The notes under the pieces are model-generated. The model made no database searches. It had not been told where the DNA came from and saw only the letters and a program-made list of their open reading frames with translations. Below, in pieces: positions 1-8,039 of a stretch of 16,033 nt of DNA (positions are counted from its first letter, which is position 1; every line of letters starts with the position of its first letter). Origin of the DNA: Lachnoclostridium sp. UBA6475 (lineage in GTDB: Bacteria > Bacillota > Clostridia > Lachnospirales > Lachnospiraceae); NCBI GenBank assembly GCA_002435545.1, contig DJNB01000013.1:1-16033 (forward strand). Reading direction: 5' to 3'. The position numbers were made by a program, and so were the translations under genes.

Positions 1-1053
1 GCCGGAGCGGCGGTTTTTATGAGCCGTTCGGGAAAAGTAGCAGACGAACAGACAACGCCGGAGACGACACAGATCCCTGTAGTAACAGCGGCACCGGAAC
101 CGACCAAAGATCCTCATGAAGGCATGGTTCGGAGCAATCTGACCGGAGAATATGTCACGAAAAAAGTGGCAGAGAAACGGCCATACGCTGTCATTATCAA
201 TAATATTGAGTATGCCAATGCCAATCAGCAGGGAACTTCACAGATCGATGTGTTGTATGAAGCCCTTGCAGAAGGCGGAATTACGAGAATGCTCGGAGTG
301 ATCCAGAATGTGGACAAGATCAAGAAACTGGGATCTGTACGAAGCGCGAGACATTATTTTGTCAGCTTTGCCAGTGAATGGGATGCCATATTCTGCCATT
401 TTGGACAGACGAAATATGCGATTTCCAAGATCGAAGAACTGGGAATCAACAATTTAAGTGGTCTGTCGGCCATCGGACCGGTTGTTTATGCCAGAGATTA
501 TTCGTATAAGGCACCGCACAATGTATTTACAACCGGCAAAAAGATGAAAAAGGGAGCGAAAAAACTTGGCTACCGTACCAAGGTGAAATCCGATAACGTC
601 GCAGAACATTTTGCGTTCTACGAGGAAGATACCGATCTTGATTCCATCGACGATACGACGTATATTAAACTGCCATTTTCCAATTACTCGACGTGTTATC
701 TCAAATACGATACCAAGAGTAAGACATACAAAAAGTATGAATATGGCAAAAAGCACAAAGACCACAAAAACAACAAACAGCTTGCGTTTAAAAATGTTAT
801 CGTACAGCTGGTAAAAGAGAAAAATATTGATAAAAACGGATATCAGCATCTTTTCCTTCACAAGAGAAAGGGAGAAGGATATTATCTTACCAATGGAAAA
901 CGTGTGAAGATCACATGGCGTAAGAGCGAGGCAGATCATAAGATGACATATTATGACGAATCCGGAGACGTACTTACGATCAATCCGGGAAAAACATACA
1001 TTGCGGCATATCCGACAAGCAGAAAAAAATTGATTTCATTTAAAGAAAAGTAA
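1..1053 (+). CDS. DUF3048 (YerB-like) putative membrane-anchored or lipoprotein, 5' end outside window
   Basis: The frame is open from base 1 and reads AGAAVF before the first Met (base 19). The gene therefore probably begins upstream, and those residues look like the end of an N-terminal signal or membrane segment. A Thr/Pro/Glu-rich linker follows, then the DUF3048 core: RPYAVIINN, an acidic/Gly stretch (EALAEGGITRM), GSVRSARHYF and a WDAIFCHFGQT block. The C-terminal third is Lys/Tyr-rich and beta-like, as in the DUF3048 C-terminal domain. Family members such as B. subtilis YerB are extracytoplasmic; the biochemical role is unknown to me. The stop is 43 bases before the flippase start, so co-transcription is likely. 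Confidence in the family is good. The true start cannot be seen. Confidence 0.85.
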   Translation, partial: AGAAVFMSRSGKVADEQTTPETTQIPVVTAAPEPTKDPHEGMVRSNLTGEYVTKKVAEKRPYAVIINNIEYANANQQGTSQIDVLYEALAEGGITRMLGVIQNVDKIKKLGSVRSARHYFVSFASEWDAIFCHFGQTKYAISKIEELGINNLSGLSAIGPVVYARDYSYKAPHNVFTTGKKMKKGAKKLGYRTKVKSDNVAEHFAFYEEDTDLDSIDDTTYIKLPFSNYSTCYLKYDTKSKTYKKYEYGKKHKDHKNNKQLAFKNVIVQLVKEKNIDKNGYQHLFLHKRKGEGYYLTNGKRVKITWRKSEADHKMTYYDESGDVLTINPGKTYIAAYPTSRKKLISFKEK

Positions 1054-1096
1054 TGAATTATAATTGACAAAAATTGGAAAACAGAAAGGAATCAGT

Positions 1097-2770
1097 ATGA
1101 GTGAGAAAAAACATCAGACATCCCAGGGAAGTGATTTTTTAAAGCAGGGAAGCATCCTTGCGATGGCATCCCTGATCGTACGGTTTATCGGTATGATCTA
1201 CCGAATCCCCATGTCCAATATACTGGGGGAAGAGGGCAATGGTATCTATGCTGTTGCAGTGGACGTATATGATATTGTGTTGATTATATCCTCTTACAGT
1301 ATTCCGCTGGCATTGTCAAAGATCATTGCCGCCCAGAGCATACAAAAGCAGTACAAAAATACCGGAAAAACGTTCCGGCTGACCCTTTTATTTGCGGTGG
1401 TTTCCGGTGGAGTGTTTGGCATCCTTCTGTTTGCCGGTTCCGGATTTATTGAGACACATATTTATCCGGACTATGCCGGAGTTCGGTATCCACTCCGTAT
1501 ACTTGCACCGACGATATTTATCGTTGCCCTTCTGGGGGTGTTCCGTGGATTTTTCCAGGGAAAGAAAACGATGATCCCGACGGCGGTATCCCAGGTGGTA
1601 GAGCAGATCGTCAACGCCATTGTGAGTGTAGCCGGTGCTTATTACCTTATGAAGTGGAACGCAGACAGCCCGTTTAAGAGTGGCTGGGGCGCTGCCGGTG
1701 GTACGCTCGGAACGTGTATGGGAGCGTTTTTTGCCCTTCTTTTGGTGGGATTTGTCTATTGGATCTATCGACCGATCCAGAACAAACTGGAGCGGAAGGA
1801 CCACACGAGACAAATGTATTCTGCGGCTCATATTTACCGTATGCTGATCCTGACGATCCTCCCGGTTATCTTGAGCCAGACCGTATATCAGATCAGTGGA
1901 CTGGTGGACTATTATCTGTTTGGAGATGTACTTGGACAAAAAGGAATTGACTCCGTTACGATCAAATCCATGGTTGGAATGTACAGTTCCAAATACCGCC
2001 TTTTGACGACGCTGCCGATCGCCATCTCGACGTCGATCGCTTCTTCGATGATTCCGAGTGCGGTAGCGGCATATACAAAACGGGATGAAAAACTGTTAAA
2101 TGACAATATTTCCTCCGGGATCAAATTTAATATGATCATCGCTTTTCCGTGTGCCATCGGATACACGGTGATCGGCCAGGGGCTTATCCGTATGCTGTTT
2201 CCGTCGTCCGATTATATTACAGGTGGAAAATTGATGCTTGCCGGTTCTGCCGCCATCATCTTTTATGCCATCTCCAATGTAACAGGTGGTGCTTTGCAGA
2301 GCATTGATAAAATGCGTCTGCCGGTGATCCATTCGGCAATCTCGCTTGTGATCCATATCGGCATCGTGGTGGCACTTTTACACGCGACAGAACTCAATGT
2401 GTATGTATTGGTGATCGGGAATGTGACATTTCCAATTGTTGTAAGTGCTTTGAATATTTGGGCGTTAAAACGTTATATTCCGACTTTTGAAGTGAAACCG
2501 CTCACCACGTTTGGAGTACCGCTTTCTGCCAGCCTGTGGATGGGCGTGGCAGTAGCGATCGTATATACGCTTATGAATCGTCTGTGTCTGACATTCTTAG
2601 GCGGCTATATGGCGAATGCTCTGGCATCGCTGGTGTCCGTCGCGGTGGGAGCGCTGGTATTTTTCTGGATGTTTTTATCATTGAAGGGAATGACCAAACA
2701 GGAATTGTTTGATTTCCCGATGGGACGTAAATTATATCTCGTTGCCAGAAAATTACGACTTATGGAATAA
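1097..2770 (+). CDS. MurJ/SpoVB/YtgP-type lipid flippase (MOP superfamily)
   Basis: A protein of 557 aa, close to the size of Firmicute YtgP/MurJ (about 540). It is hydrophobic throughout with many predicted membrane spans. The N-terminal segment carries the family pattern: a QGS start of helix 1, RFIGMIYRIPMSNILGEEG, GIYAVAVDVYD and SIPLALSKIIA. By family it moves undecaprenyl-linked cell wall precursors (lipid II or related) across the membrane. A SpoVB-like sporulation role cannot be excluded from sequence. I chose ATG 1097 because AGAAAGGA lies 6 bases upstream; the in-frame TTG at 1064 has no ribosome site. The 3' end overlaps the convergent carboxypeptidase gene by 18 bases. Confidence 0.88.
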   Translation: MSEKKHQTSQGSDFLKQGSILAMASLIVRFIGMIYRIPMSNILGEEGNGIYAVAVDVYDIVLIISSYSIPLALSKIIAAQSIQKQYKNTGKTFRLTLLFAVVSGGVFGILLFAGSGFIETHIYPDYAGVRYPLRILAPTIFIVALLGVFRGFFQGKKTMIPTAVSQVVEQIVNAIVSVAGAYYLMKWNADSPFKSGWGAAGGTLGTCMGAFFALLLVGFVYWIYRPIQNKLERKDHTRQMYSAAHIYRMLILTILPVILSQTVYQISGLVDYYLFGDVLGQKGIDSVTIKSMVGMYSSKYRLLTTLPIAISTSIASSMIPSAVAAYTKRDEKLLNDNISSGIKFNMIIAFPCAIGYTVIGQGLIRMLFPSSDYITGGKLMLAGSAAIIFYAISNVTGGALQSIDKMRLPVIHSAISLVIHIGIVVALLHATELNVYVLVIGNVTFPIVVSALNIWALKRYIPTFEVKPLTTFGVPLSASLWMGVAVAIVYTLMNRLCLTFLGGYMANALASLVSVAVGALVFFWMFLSLKGMTKQELFDFPMGRKLYLVARKLRLME

Positions 2771-3949
2771 CTTCTTTGTCAATGCGAAAAGATAGTCTGT
2801 ATAGCCGGCGGCCGGGACATCTTTCGATGCGACAAGGGCAACGGAACCGATTTTTTTATTGTTATCATAATAATCAACAGAACCGACAGGGGCACCTTTT
2901 TTCAGGGGTGCCTTTTGAGCGTCAAAATAACTTATTTTCCTTGTCGGAGCGGCTGCCGTATCATCGCTTTTCAGCAGATAGGAAAAGGTGCTTTTCGGAA
3001 CCGGCAGAACCTGATCCTCTTTGCCGCCTTTGACCGGAACCGGTTTCAATGCCTGCGTGATATCGGTGTCGCGGTAGATGCGGCAGTTGGCAAAGCCGTA
3101 GTCAAGCAGAGCCTGCGCTTCGGAAAAACGCTTCTTGTGATCCGGCGCAGCCATGATAACGGCGATAAGATCCATGTTGTCGCGGCGTGCACTGGCGCTC
3201 AGACAATATTTCGCTTTGGAAGTAGAGCCGGTTTTAAGTCCGGTGATTCCATCGTAAAAGCGCACCAGTTTGTTCGTGTTAGTCAAGCCGAACTCGCTCT
3301 CGCCCTTTTTGGTCTTGTGGATGATCGTATCCATCCAAACCGTGGAATAATTGCTGATCTCCGGGTGCTTTGTGATCAATTCGCGTGACATGAGAGCCAC
3401 ATCATATGCACTGGAAAAATGTCCGGATTCGATATTGTCATCAAGGCCGGTGCAGTTTTTAAACTGCGTATGTTTCATGCCAAGGGCAACCGCCTTTTCG
3501 TTCATTTTTTTTACAAAGGCTTCTTCCGAACCGGCAATCTTTTCAGCCATAGCGACCGCAGCATCGTTCGCACTCGCAATGGAGATACATTTGATCATCG
3601 TATCGACCGTCTGTGTTTCATTTGGTTCTAAAAAGACCTGGGATCCACCCATACTCGCAGCGTACTCACTGACAGAGACCGGAGTTTCCAATGTCAATTT
3701 GCCGTTATCCAGAGCTTCAAAGATCAAGGTCAGAGTCATGATCTTTGTAATGCTGGCAGGAACCAGTTCTTTGTCCTTGTCTTTTTCATAGATAATATCT
3801 CCGGTTGAACCCTCAATCAGTACGGCGGAAACCGCGCTGATGTCAACCGCACTTCCCGAAACAGATTTTTCTTCTGCCAGCACAATTCCAGATATTGGAA
3901 ATACAAGAGCGAACAGGCAGACGAAAAATAAAGTGAGACGAAATTTCAT
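2753..3949 (-). CDS. D-alanyl-D-alanine carboxypeptidase (PBP5/DacF-like)
   Basis: A protein of 398 aa with a signal peptide (about residues 1-25, ending near VLA-EE). The peptidase S11 motifs are in order: SxxK at S66-ITK69, SxN at S126-A-N128 and KTG at 239-241, followed by a beta-rich PBP5-type C-terminal domain from about residue 285. It trims the terminal D-Ala of peptidoglycan pentapeptides outside the membrane. The C-terminus (LTKKLFHKS) is basic, but I do not see a long amphipathic anchor. The start is ATG at 3949 with AGGA about 10 bases upstream. It follows the small Ig-like gene on the same strand by 74 bases with no clear terminator between, so co-transcription is plausible. A second S11 paralogue lies at 6807-8036. 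Confidence 0.93.
   Translation of the reverse strand: MKFRLTLFFVCLFALVFPISGIVLAEEKSVSGSAVDISAVSAVLIEGSTGDIIYEKDKDKELVPASITKIMTLTLIFEALDNGKLTLETPVSVSEYAASMGGSQVFLEPNETQTVDTMIKCISIASANDAAVAMAEKIAGSEEAFVKKMNEKAVALGMKHTQFKNCTGLDDNIESGHFSSAYDVALMSRELITKHPEISNYSTVWMDTIIHKTKKGESEFGLTNTNKLVRFYDGITGLKTGSTSKAKYCLSASARRDNMDLIAVIMAAPDHKKRFSEAQALLDYGFANCRIYRDTDITQALKPVPVKGGKEDQVLPVPKSTFSYLLKSDDTAAAPTRKISYFDAQKAPLKKGAPVGSVDYYDNNKKIGSVALVASKDVPAAGYTDYLFALTKKLFHKS
2891..2916 (+). terminator. Possible intrinsic terminator of the flippase transcript, inside the convergent gene
   Basis: GGCACC (2891-2896) and GGTGCC (2907-2912) form a perfect 6-bp stem with a 10-base loop, followed by four T on the + strand. 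It lies about 120 bases past the flippase stop, antisense to the carboxypeptidase coding sequence. The T tract is short, so efficiency is uncertain. It could be a coincidence of coding for the Gly/Ala/Pro stretch there. Confidence 0.4.
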
Positions 3950-4023
3950 AATATAACCGTCCTATCCATTTTTTATGCTATATTTTATGCACAGACAAGA
4001 AAAAACATGCCGAAAATATGTGG

Positions 4024-4338
4024 TTATTTAACAACCGTTACTTTACAGCGGTAACATTTTTTGTTTGCGATCACTTTGATGATGGCGACACCGGTCCGCC
4101 TGCCTGTAATTTTTCCGAACGGAGAGACACTGGCAATATAAGGGGCAGTGGAGTAGTAGCGCACCGGTTTTTTGGAATGCTGCAGATGAAGATATGCCGT
4201 TTTTCCAACCTTTAATGTGAGAGCGGTGGCGGTTAGTTTCCGTTTGGGGATGATCGGTTTGTAATATGCGAGGCGGGTGTGCGGATAGAGAAAAAAGGCG
4301 CACAATATAAATAGTAGAACGACAGTATACTTTTTCAT
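4024..4338 (-). CDS. Small secreted single-domain Ig-like (Big_2-type) protein
   Basis: A protein of 104 aa. The N-terminus (KKYTVVLLFILCAFFLYP) is a signal peptide or membrane anchor. The remainder resembles one bacterial Ig-like Big_2 repeat: TLKVGKTAYLHLQ, then ASVSPFGKITGRRTGVAIIKVIA and a C-terminal KVTV strand. Big_2 domains normally occur as repeats in large surface proteins, so a lone copy is unusual. Two Cys (KKCYRC) lie near the C-terminus. The ribosome site before ATG 4338 is weak. The gene starts just after the glnN terminator and is followed by a carboxypeptidase gene on the same strand. Function is unknown; a small cell-surface or wall-associated protein is my inference. Confidence 0.7.
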   Translation of the reverse strand: MKKYTVVLLFILCAFFLYPHTRLAYYKPIIPKRKLTATALTLKVGKTAYLHLQHSKKPVRYYSTAPYIASVSPFGKITGRRTGVAIIKVIANKKCYRCKVTVVK

Positions 4339-4376
4339 AAAAATCTCGGAAAAAAGGGATTATTTCATTTTATGCA

Positions 4377-4417
4377 GAAAAAAGAGCCGCAAACATAGAA
4401 AATACTACATTTGCGGC
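4377..4417 (-). terminator. Intrinsic terminator of glnN
   Basis: On the minus strand GCCGCAAA (4417 down to 4410) pairs perfectly with TTTGCGGC (4393 down to 4386) around a 16-base loop. It is followed by TCTTTTTTCTG. It lies 37 bases after the glnN stop, which is the typical position for a Rho-independent terminator. Confidence 0.85.
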
Positions 4418-4453
4418 CCGGTTATTTAATATAAGGAGTATGAAACGTTTATC

Positions 4454-6565
4454 TTATACTTCAAAGATCAGGTCTCCATAAGAAGGTACCGGCCAGAATT
4501 CTTTGTCAACAAGCATTTCCAGCTCATCGATCGGAGTACGGAGTTCGGACATTGCACTAAATACAGTGTCGCGATAGAATTCAGCCTGCTCTTTTCCTTC
4601 TTCCATTGCACAGCCCTTGTCGGTTGCTTCGATCAAAGTGTTCAATGCACTCTGTGCTTTGGCAAGGAGGGCAGAACATTTGGTAAGAAGTTCTGTCTGA
4701 ACGGAAACGGTAGCTTCCGGACAAGCACTCTTGATCTGATTTACAGAATCTGCCAAACTTGTTGTATATTTGATAATGGATGGGATGTACTGTTTTGCAG
4801 CCATCTCGATCATTGTCTTTGCTTCGATGTTGATTGCTTTTGCGTATGTCTCGTAGTTGATCTCCGCACGGGATTCCAATTCTACTTTTGTCAATACGTT
4901 CTGGCGCTCAAACATTTCAATCGTCTTAGGATCTACGAGAGAAGCAGTAGCATCTACCATTGTTTTTACATTTGGAAGACCGCGGCGTTCTGCTTCTGCA
5001 ACCCATTCGTCAGAATAACCATTTCCGTTGAAGATAACTTTCTGATGTTCTTTCAATGTCTTCTGGATGAGAGCATCGACAGCAGAATCAAAGTCTGCAG
5101 CACCGGCAAGTTCGTCTGCCATGCCTTCCAAAACGTCAGCAACGGCGGTGTTCAATACGGTGTTTGCACCAGCGATCGACATGGAAGAAGCCACCATACG
5201 GAATTCAAATTTATTTCCTGTGAAGGCAAATGGTGATGTACGGTTACGGTCAGTAGCATCCTTCTTAACCGGAGGAATGGAACTTACACCGATATCCATT
5301 TTCTCGCCTTTGATACTGTGAGTAGCAGTACCGGTAGCAATGATCTGCTCTACGATATCCTCAAGCTGTTCGCCAAGGAAGATCGAAATGATGGCAGGAG
5401 GTGCCTCGTTTGCACCAAGACGGTGGTCGTTTCCAGGGTTGGATGCAGACATACGGAGCAGGGCAGCATTTTCATCAACTGCTTTAATGACAGCAGCCAG
5501 GAACAAAAGGAACTGTTTGTTGTCATGTGGAGCAGAACCCGGATTCAACAGGTTGATACCGGTATTGGTAACGATAGACCAGTTGTCATGTTTACCGGAA
5601 CCATTGATGCCGGCAAATGGTTTTTCATGAAGAAGACATTCCAAGCCGTGACGGCGGGCAACTTTCTTCATTGTCTCCATAACGATCTGGTTATGGTCAG
5701 TTGCAATATTTGCTGTATTATAGATCGGAGCCATCTCGTGCTGTGCAGGAGCTACCTCGTTGTGCTGCGTTTTGGAAAGAATTCCCAATTTCCACAATTC
5801 AATGTTGAGGTCTTTCATGTAACCTGCCTGACGCTCGCGGATCGTACCAAAGTAGTGGTCATCCAGTTCCTGACCTTTTGGAGGCATTGCTCCAAACAAA
5901 GTACGGCCGGTAAAGATCAAGTCATCACGTTTCAGATACTGATCATGGTCAACTAAGAAATATTCCTGCTCAGGTCCTACGGAACAGGAAACCTTTGTTA
6001 CATCTTCATGTCCGAACAAATGCATGATGCGGACAGCCTGTTTGCTGATTGCTTCCATAGAACGAAGAAGAGGAGTTTTCTTATCCAATGCTTCTCCGGT
6101 ATACGAACAGAATGCAGTAGGGATGCAGAGTGTCACACCGATTTCATCTTCACGAAGAAATGCCGGAGAGGTACAATCCCATGCAGTATATCCTCTTGCT
6201 TCGAATGTTGCACGAAGTCCGCCGGATGGGAAAGATGAGGCATCCGGTTCCCCTTTTACCAACTCTTTACCATTAAATTCCAAAACAGCATGAGACGTTG
6301 AATCTGCGCCAAGGAAAGAATCCTGTTTTTCTGCGGTCACGCCGGTCATTGGCTGGAACCAGTGAGTATAATGGGTAGCACCATTTGCAAGAGCCCATTC
6401 TTTCATACCGTGTGCCACAACGTTTGCGACTTCCGGTGTAAGCTCTTCGCCACTTTCAATTGTTTTTTTCAAAGACTGATACGTTTTCTTTGGAAGGTAT
6501 TCCTGCATGACTTCGTCGTTAAATACCTTAGTTCCAAATACATCTGAAATTACATTTGTTTCCAT
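4454..6565 (-). CDS. glnN: Glutamine synthetase type III
   Basis: A protein of 703 aa, the size of GSIII (about 700-730) and far larger than GSI. It makes glutamine from glutamate, ammonia and ATP in the cytoplasm. Visible motifs: GPEQEYF (197-203), NEVAPAQHE (269-277), NGSGKHDNWS (321-330, the equivalent of the GS NGSG-H box), SNPGNDHRLGANEAPPAI (374-391), NRTSPF (440-445) and EFR (453-455). The long C-terminal helical region after about 560 is typical of type III. I chose ATG 6565 because GGAGG lies 6 bases before it. The longer frame starting at 6646 is excluded because its first codons lie on the promoter -10 box. The gene is monocistronic, bounded by its own promoter and terminator. Confidence 0.95.
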   Translation of the reverse strand: METNVISDVFGTKVFNDEVMQEYLPKKTYQSLKKTIESGEELTPEVANVVAHGMKEWALANGATHYTHWFQPMTGVTAEKQDSFLGADSTSHAVLEFNGKELVKGEPDASSFPSGGLRATFEARGYTAWDCTSPAFLREDEIGVTLCIPTAFCSYTGEALDKKTPLLRSMEAISKQAVRIMHLFGHEDVTKVSCSVGPEQEYFLVDHDQYLKRDDLIFTGRTLFGAMPPKGQELDDHYFGTIRERQAGYMKDLNIELWKLGILSKTQHNEVAPAQHEMAPIYNTANIATDHNQIVMETMKKVARRHGLECLLHEKPFAGINGSGKHDNWSIVTNTGINLLNPGSAPHDNKQFLLFLAAVIKAVDENAALLRMSASNPGNDHRLGANEAPPAIISIFLGEQLEDIVEQIIATGTATHSIKGEKMDIGVSSIPPVKKDATDRNRTSPFAFTGNKFEFRMVASSMSIAGANTVLNTAVADVLEGMADELAGAADFDSAVDALIQKTLKEHQKVIFNGNGYSDEWVAEAERRGLPNVKTMVDATASLVDPKTIEMFERQNVLTKVELESRAEINYETYAKAINIEAKTMIEMAAKQYIPSIIKYTTSLADSVNQIKSACPEATVSVQTELLTKCSALLAKAQSALNTLIEATDKGCAMEEGKEQAEFYRDTVFSAMSELRTPIDELEMLVDKEFWPVPSYGDLIFEV

Positions 6566-6635
6566 AGTTTCCTCCATTCCGGCATGTGCTGCCATAAAAA
6601 TTTTCATATTCAAATGTGCCTGCAATCCTTTATCC

Positions 6636-6663
6636 ATTATACACAAAAATTTCGTTTGTGCAA
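6636..6663 (-). promoter_or_regulatory. Vegetative promoter of glnN
   Basis: On the minus strand a perfect TATAAT (6641-6636) lies 16 bases after TTGCAC (6663-6658, a weak -35). Transcription would start near 6629, giving a leader of about 64 bases before ATG 6565. The -35 box abuts the T tract of the hairpin at 6674-6704. Confidence 0.6.
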
Positions 6664-6704
6664 TAAATAAAAAAAGGGCATCCTCAAAAAATGAGAACGC
6701 CCTT
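6661..6704 (-). terminator. Intrinsic terminator between the carboxypeptidase gene and glnN
   Basis: On the minus strand AAGGGC (6704-6699) pairs with GCCCTT (6679-6674). An inner CTCA/TGAG stem, a 3x3 internal loop and a T-rich apical loop sit between, and a T-rich tail follows. It lies about 100 bases after the carboxypeptidase stop and just before the glnN promoter. The upstream transcription unit therefore ends before glnN, unless read-through is regulated. Confidence 0.75.
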
Positions 6705-6725
6705 GTTCTGCTTTAGCACAAAATC

Positions 6726-6754
6726 ATCATATCATGTTTCGAAAAAAAAGTAAA
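6726..6754 (-). promoter_or_regulatory. Possible second promoter upstream of the 6661-6704 hairpin
   Basis: On the minus strand TATGAT (6731-6726, five of six consensus) lies 17 bases after TTTACT (6754-6749, four of six). Initiation near 6719 would give a transcript of roughly 50-60 bases ending at the 6661-6704 terminator. It could be an attenuated glnN leader or a tiny RNA. The surroundings are very AT-rich, so chance matches are likely. Confidence 0.3.
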
Positions 6755-6806
6755 GAGTTTTTTTGAATTTTTTTTTGAAAGTTTAAAAACAAAAATATTT
6801 ATATAA

Positions 6807-8036
6807 TTATTTCTTGCAGAAAACCGATAAAAATTCATCAAAAACTTCATATAAAATGTGGGAAAACGTGATCTTCCCGACAGACGCTGCCGGATAGACC
6901 GGATACGACGCATAAACACTGCCGTTGATCCGGCATTCGATCGTTCCGACGGGGGCGGAGGTGCTGACCGGTGCGGTTACTGACGCGGGAAGGCGGTAAT
7001 GAACCACAAGCGTTTCAAAGGAAGCCAGTGGAAGAGTAACCGGCTCCGGGACACGGAGAAATACCTGGTTTTCAATGCCGTCCATGACGCGGAGAGGTGT
7101 TTTGCTGAAATCCTGAAAGGAAATGTTTTGTTTCTTAAAGTTTGTAAAGCCATAATCCATCAGCGCTTTTGTGTCCGCCCATTTGCGGCTCTTATCCGGC
7201 GGCCAGCCACTGGCGAGGACACAGCTGGTAAGCGTGAGATCTTCCTTCTTTGCTGCGCCGACAAAACAATATCCGGCTTTTCCGGTAAAACCGGTCTTTA
7301 TCCCCAAAGCTCCGCTGTAAGAGGAGAGAAAGGCATCGTGATTGGTCAGGGAATACGAATGTCCTTTCTTATCTGAGATGGTTTTGGACGGTGTCTGGAT
7401 GATCTTCAGAAAATCTTTGTTTTGGCAGGCATAGGAAGCAAGCCGGCACATATCCGACGGCGTGCTTTGATGGCCGTCAGCATCCAGTCCGTTGGGCGTT
7501 ACGAAATGGGTGGCTGTCATGCCGAGTTCTGCCGCCTTCTGGTTCATTTTACCGGCAAAACCTTCGACAGAGCCATCGATATGTTCTGCGATAGCGACCG
7601 CAGAATCGTTGTGGGATTCCAGCATAAGGGAATACAGGAGATCATTCAGGGCAAAAGAAGCACCCTTTGCAGCGCCTAAATGTACTTTTGGCATGGAAAC
7701 GGCGCGGGATGAAAAGGAAACTTCTTCCGATAAAGAACTTTGTTCCAGCGCAAGAAGACAAGTCATGATCTTTGTCGTACTTGCCATAGGCAGGGGAGTC
7801 TGTTCTTCTTTTCCATAGAGAATACGACCGCTTTCCGCATCCATCAGGCAGGCACCGGAGGCATAGAGAGAAAGCGGTTTTGGGGTATCAGAGGTTGCAG
7901 AGATGGTGTCATCTGCAAGAGAAAAGTCGGGAATTACGGTACTTTTCTTCAGAGGATGTGCATACATATAGCAGACGATCAAAAACAGGATCCCTGCAAA
8001 AAGGGAGAAGCAGATCAGAGATTTTGAATGTTTCAA
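6807..8036 (-). CDS. D-alanyl-D-alanine carboxypeptidase (PBP5-like), second copy
   Basis: Peptidase S11 of about 409 aa. A hydrophobic N-terminal segment (roughly residues 6-27) serves as signal peptide or anchor. Motifs, numbered from the first of two tandem TTG codons: STTK 87-90, SHN 142-144, KTG 248-250, then a beta-rich C-terminal domain. It removes the terminal D-Ala from peptidoglycan stem peptides on the outer face of the membrane. There is no in-frame ATG. The frame opens with TTG TTG (8039, 8036), and GGGAGG lies 3 and 6 bases before them, so the second TTG has the better spacing. It is diverged from the S11 protein at 2753-3949, and the two flank glnN. It is divergent from the decarboxylase cluster across about 200 AT-rich bases. 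Confidence 0.92.
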   Translation of the reverse strand: MKHSKSLICFSLFAGILFLIVCYMYAHPLKKSTVIPDFSLADDTISATSDTPKPLSLYASGACLMDAESGRILYGKEEQTPLPMASTTKIMTCLLALEQSSLSEEVSFSSRAVSMPKVHLGAAKGASFALNDLLYSLMLESHNDSAVAIAEHIDGSVEGFAGKMNQKAAELGMTATHFVTPNGLDADGHQSTPSDMCRLASYACQNKDFLKIIQTPSKTISDKKGHSYSLTNHDAFLSSYSGALGIKTGFTGKAGYCFVGAAKKEDLTLTSCVLASGWPPDKSRKWADTKALMDYGFTNFKKQNISFQDFSKTPLRVMDGIENQVFLRVPEPVTLPLASFETLVVHYRLPASVTAPVSTSAPVGTIECRINGSVYASYPVYPAASVGKITFSHILYEVFDEFLSVFCKK

Positions 8037-8039
8037 CAA

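Noticed and set aside
1064..1096. TTG-initiated extension of the flippase gene, with a perfect TTGACA at 1064-1069 as a promoter -35
   Set aside because: No ribosome site precedes the TTG, while ATG 1097 has AGAAAGGA at good spacing. No -10 box lies 16-18 bases after TTGACA.
1388..1939. 183-codon minus-strand frame within the flippase gene
   Set aside because: Antisense shadow of a membrane protein gene; the translation is His/Arg-rich, low quality and without motifs.
5318..5956. 212-codon open frame on the + strand opposite glnN
   Set aside because: It is fully antisense to a well-conserved glutamine synthetase, has no ribosome site, and its Cys/Phe/Val-rich translation resembles no family. 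It is a shadow frame.
6566..6646. 27-residue N-terminal extension of glutamine synthetase
   Set aside because: Its first codons overlap the TATAAT at 6636-6641, so the mRNA would not include them; ATG 6565 has GGAGG.
6661..6719. ANTAR-type antitermination RNA upstream of glnN
   Set aside because: I looked for tandem hairpins with hexaloops carrying A1 and G4. The single long hairpin has a T-rich loop, so only a general attenuator remains possible.
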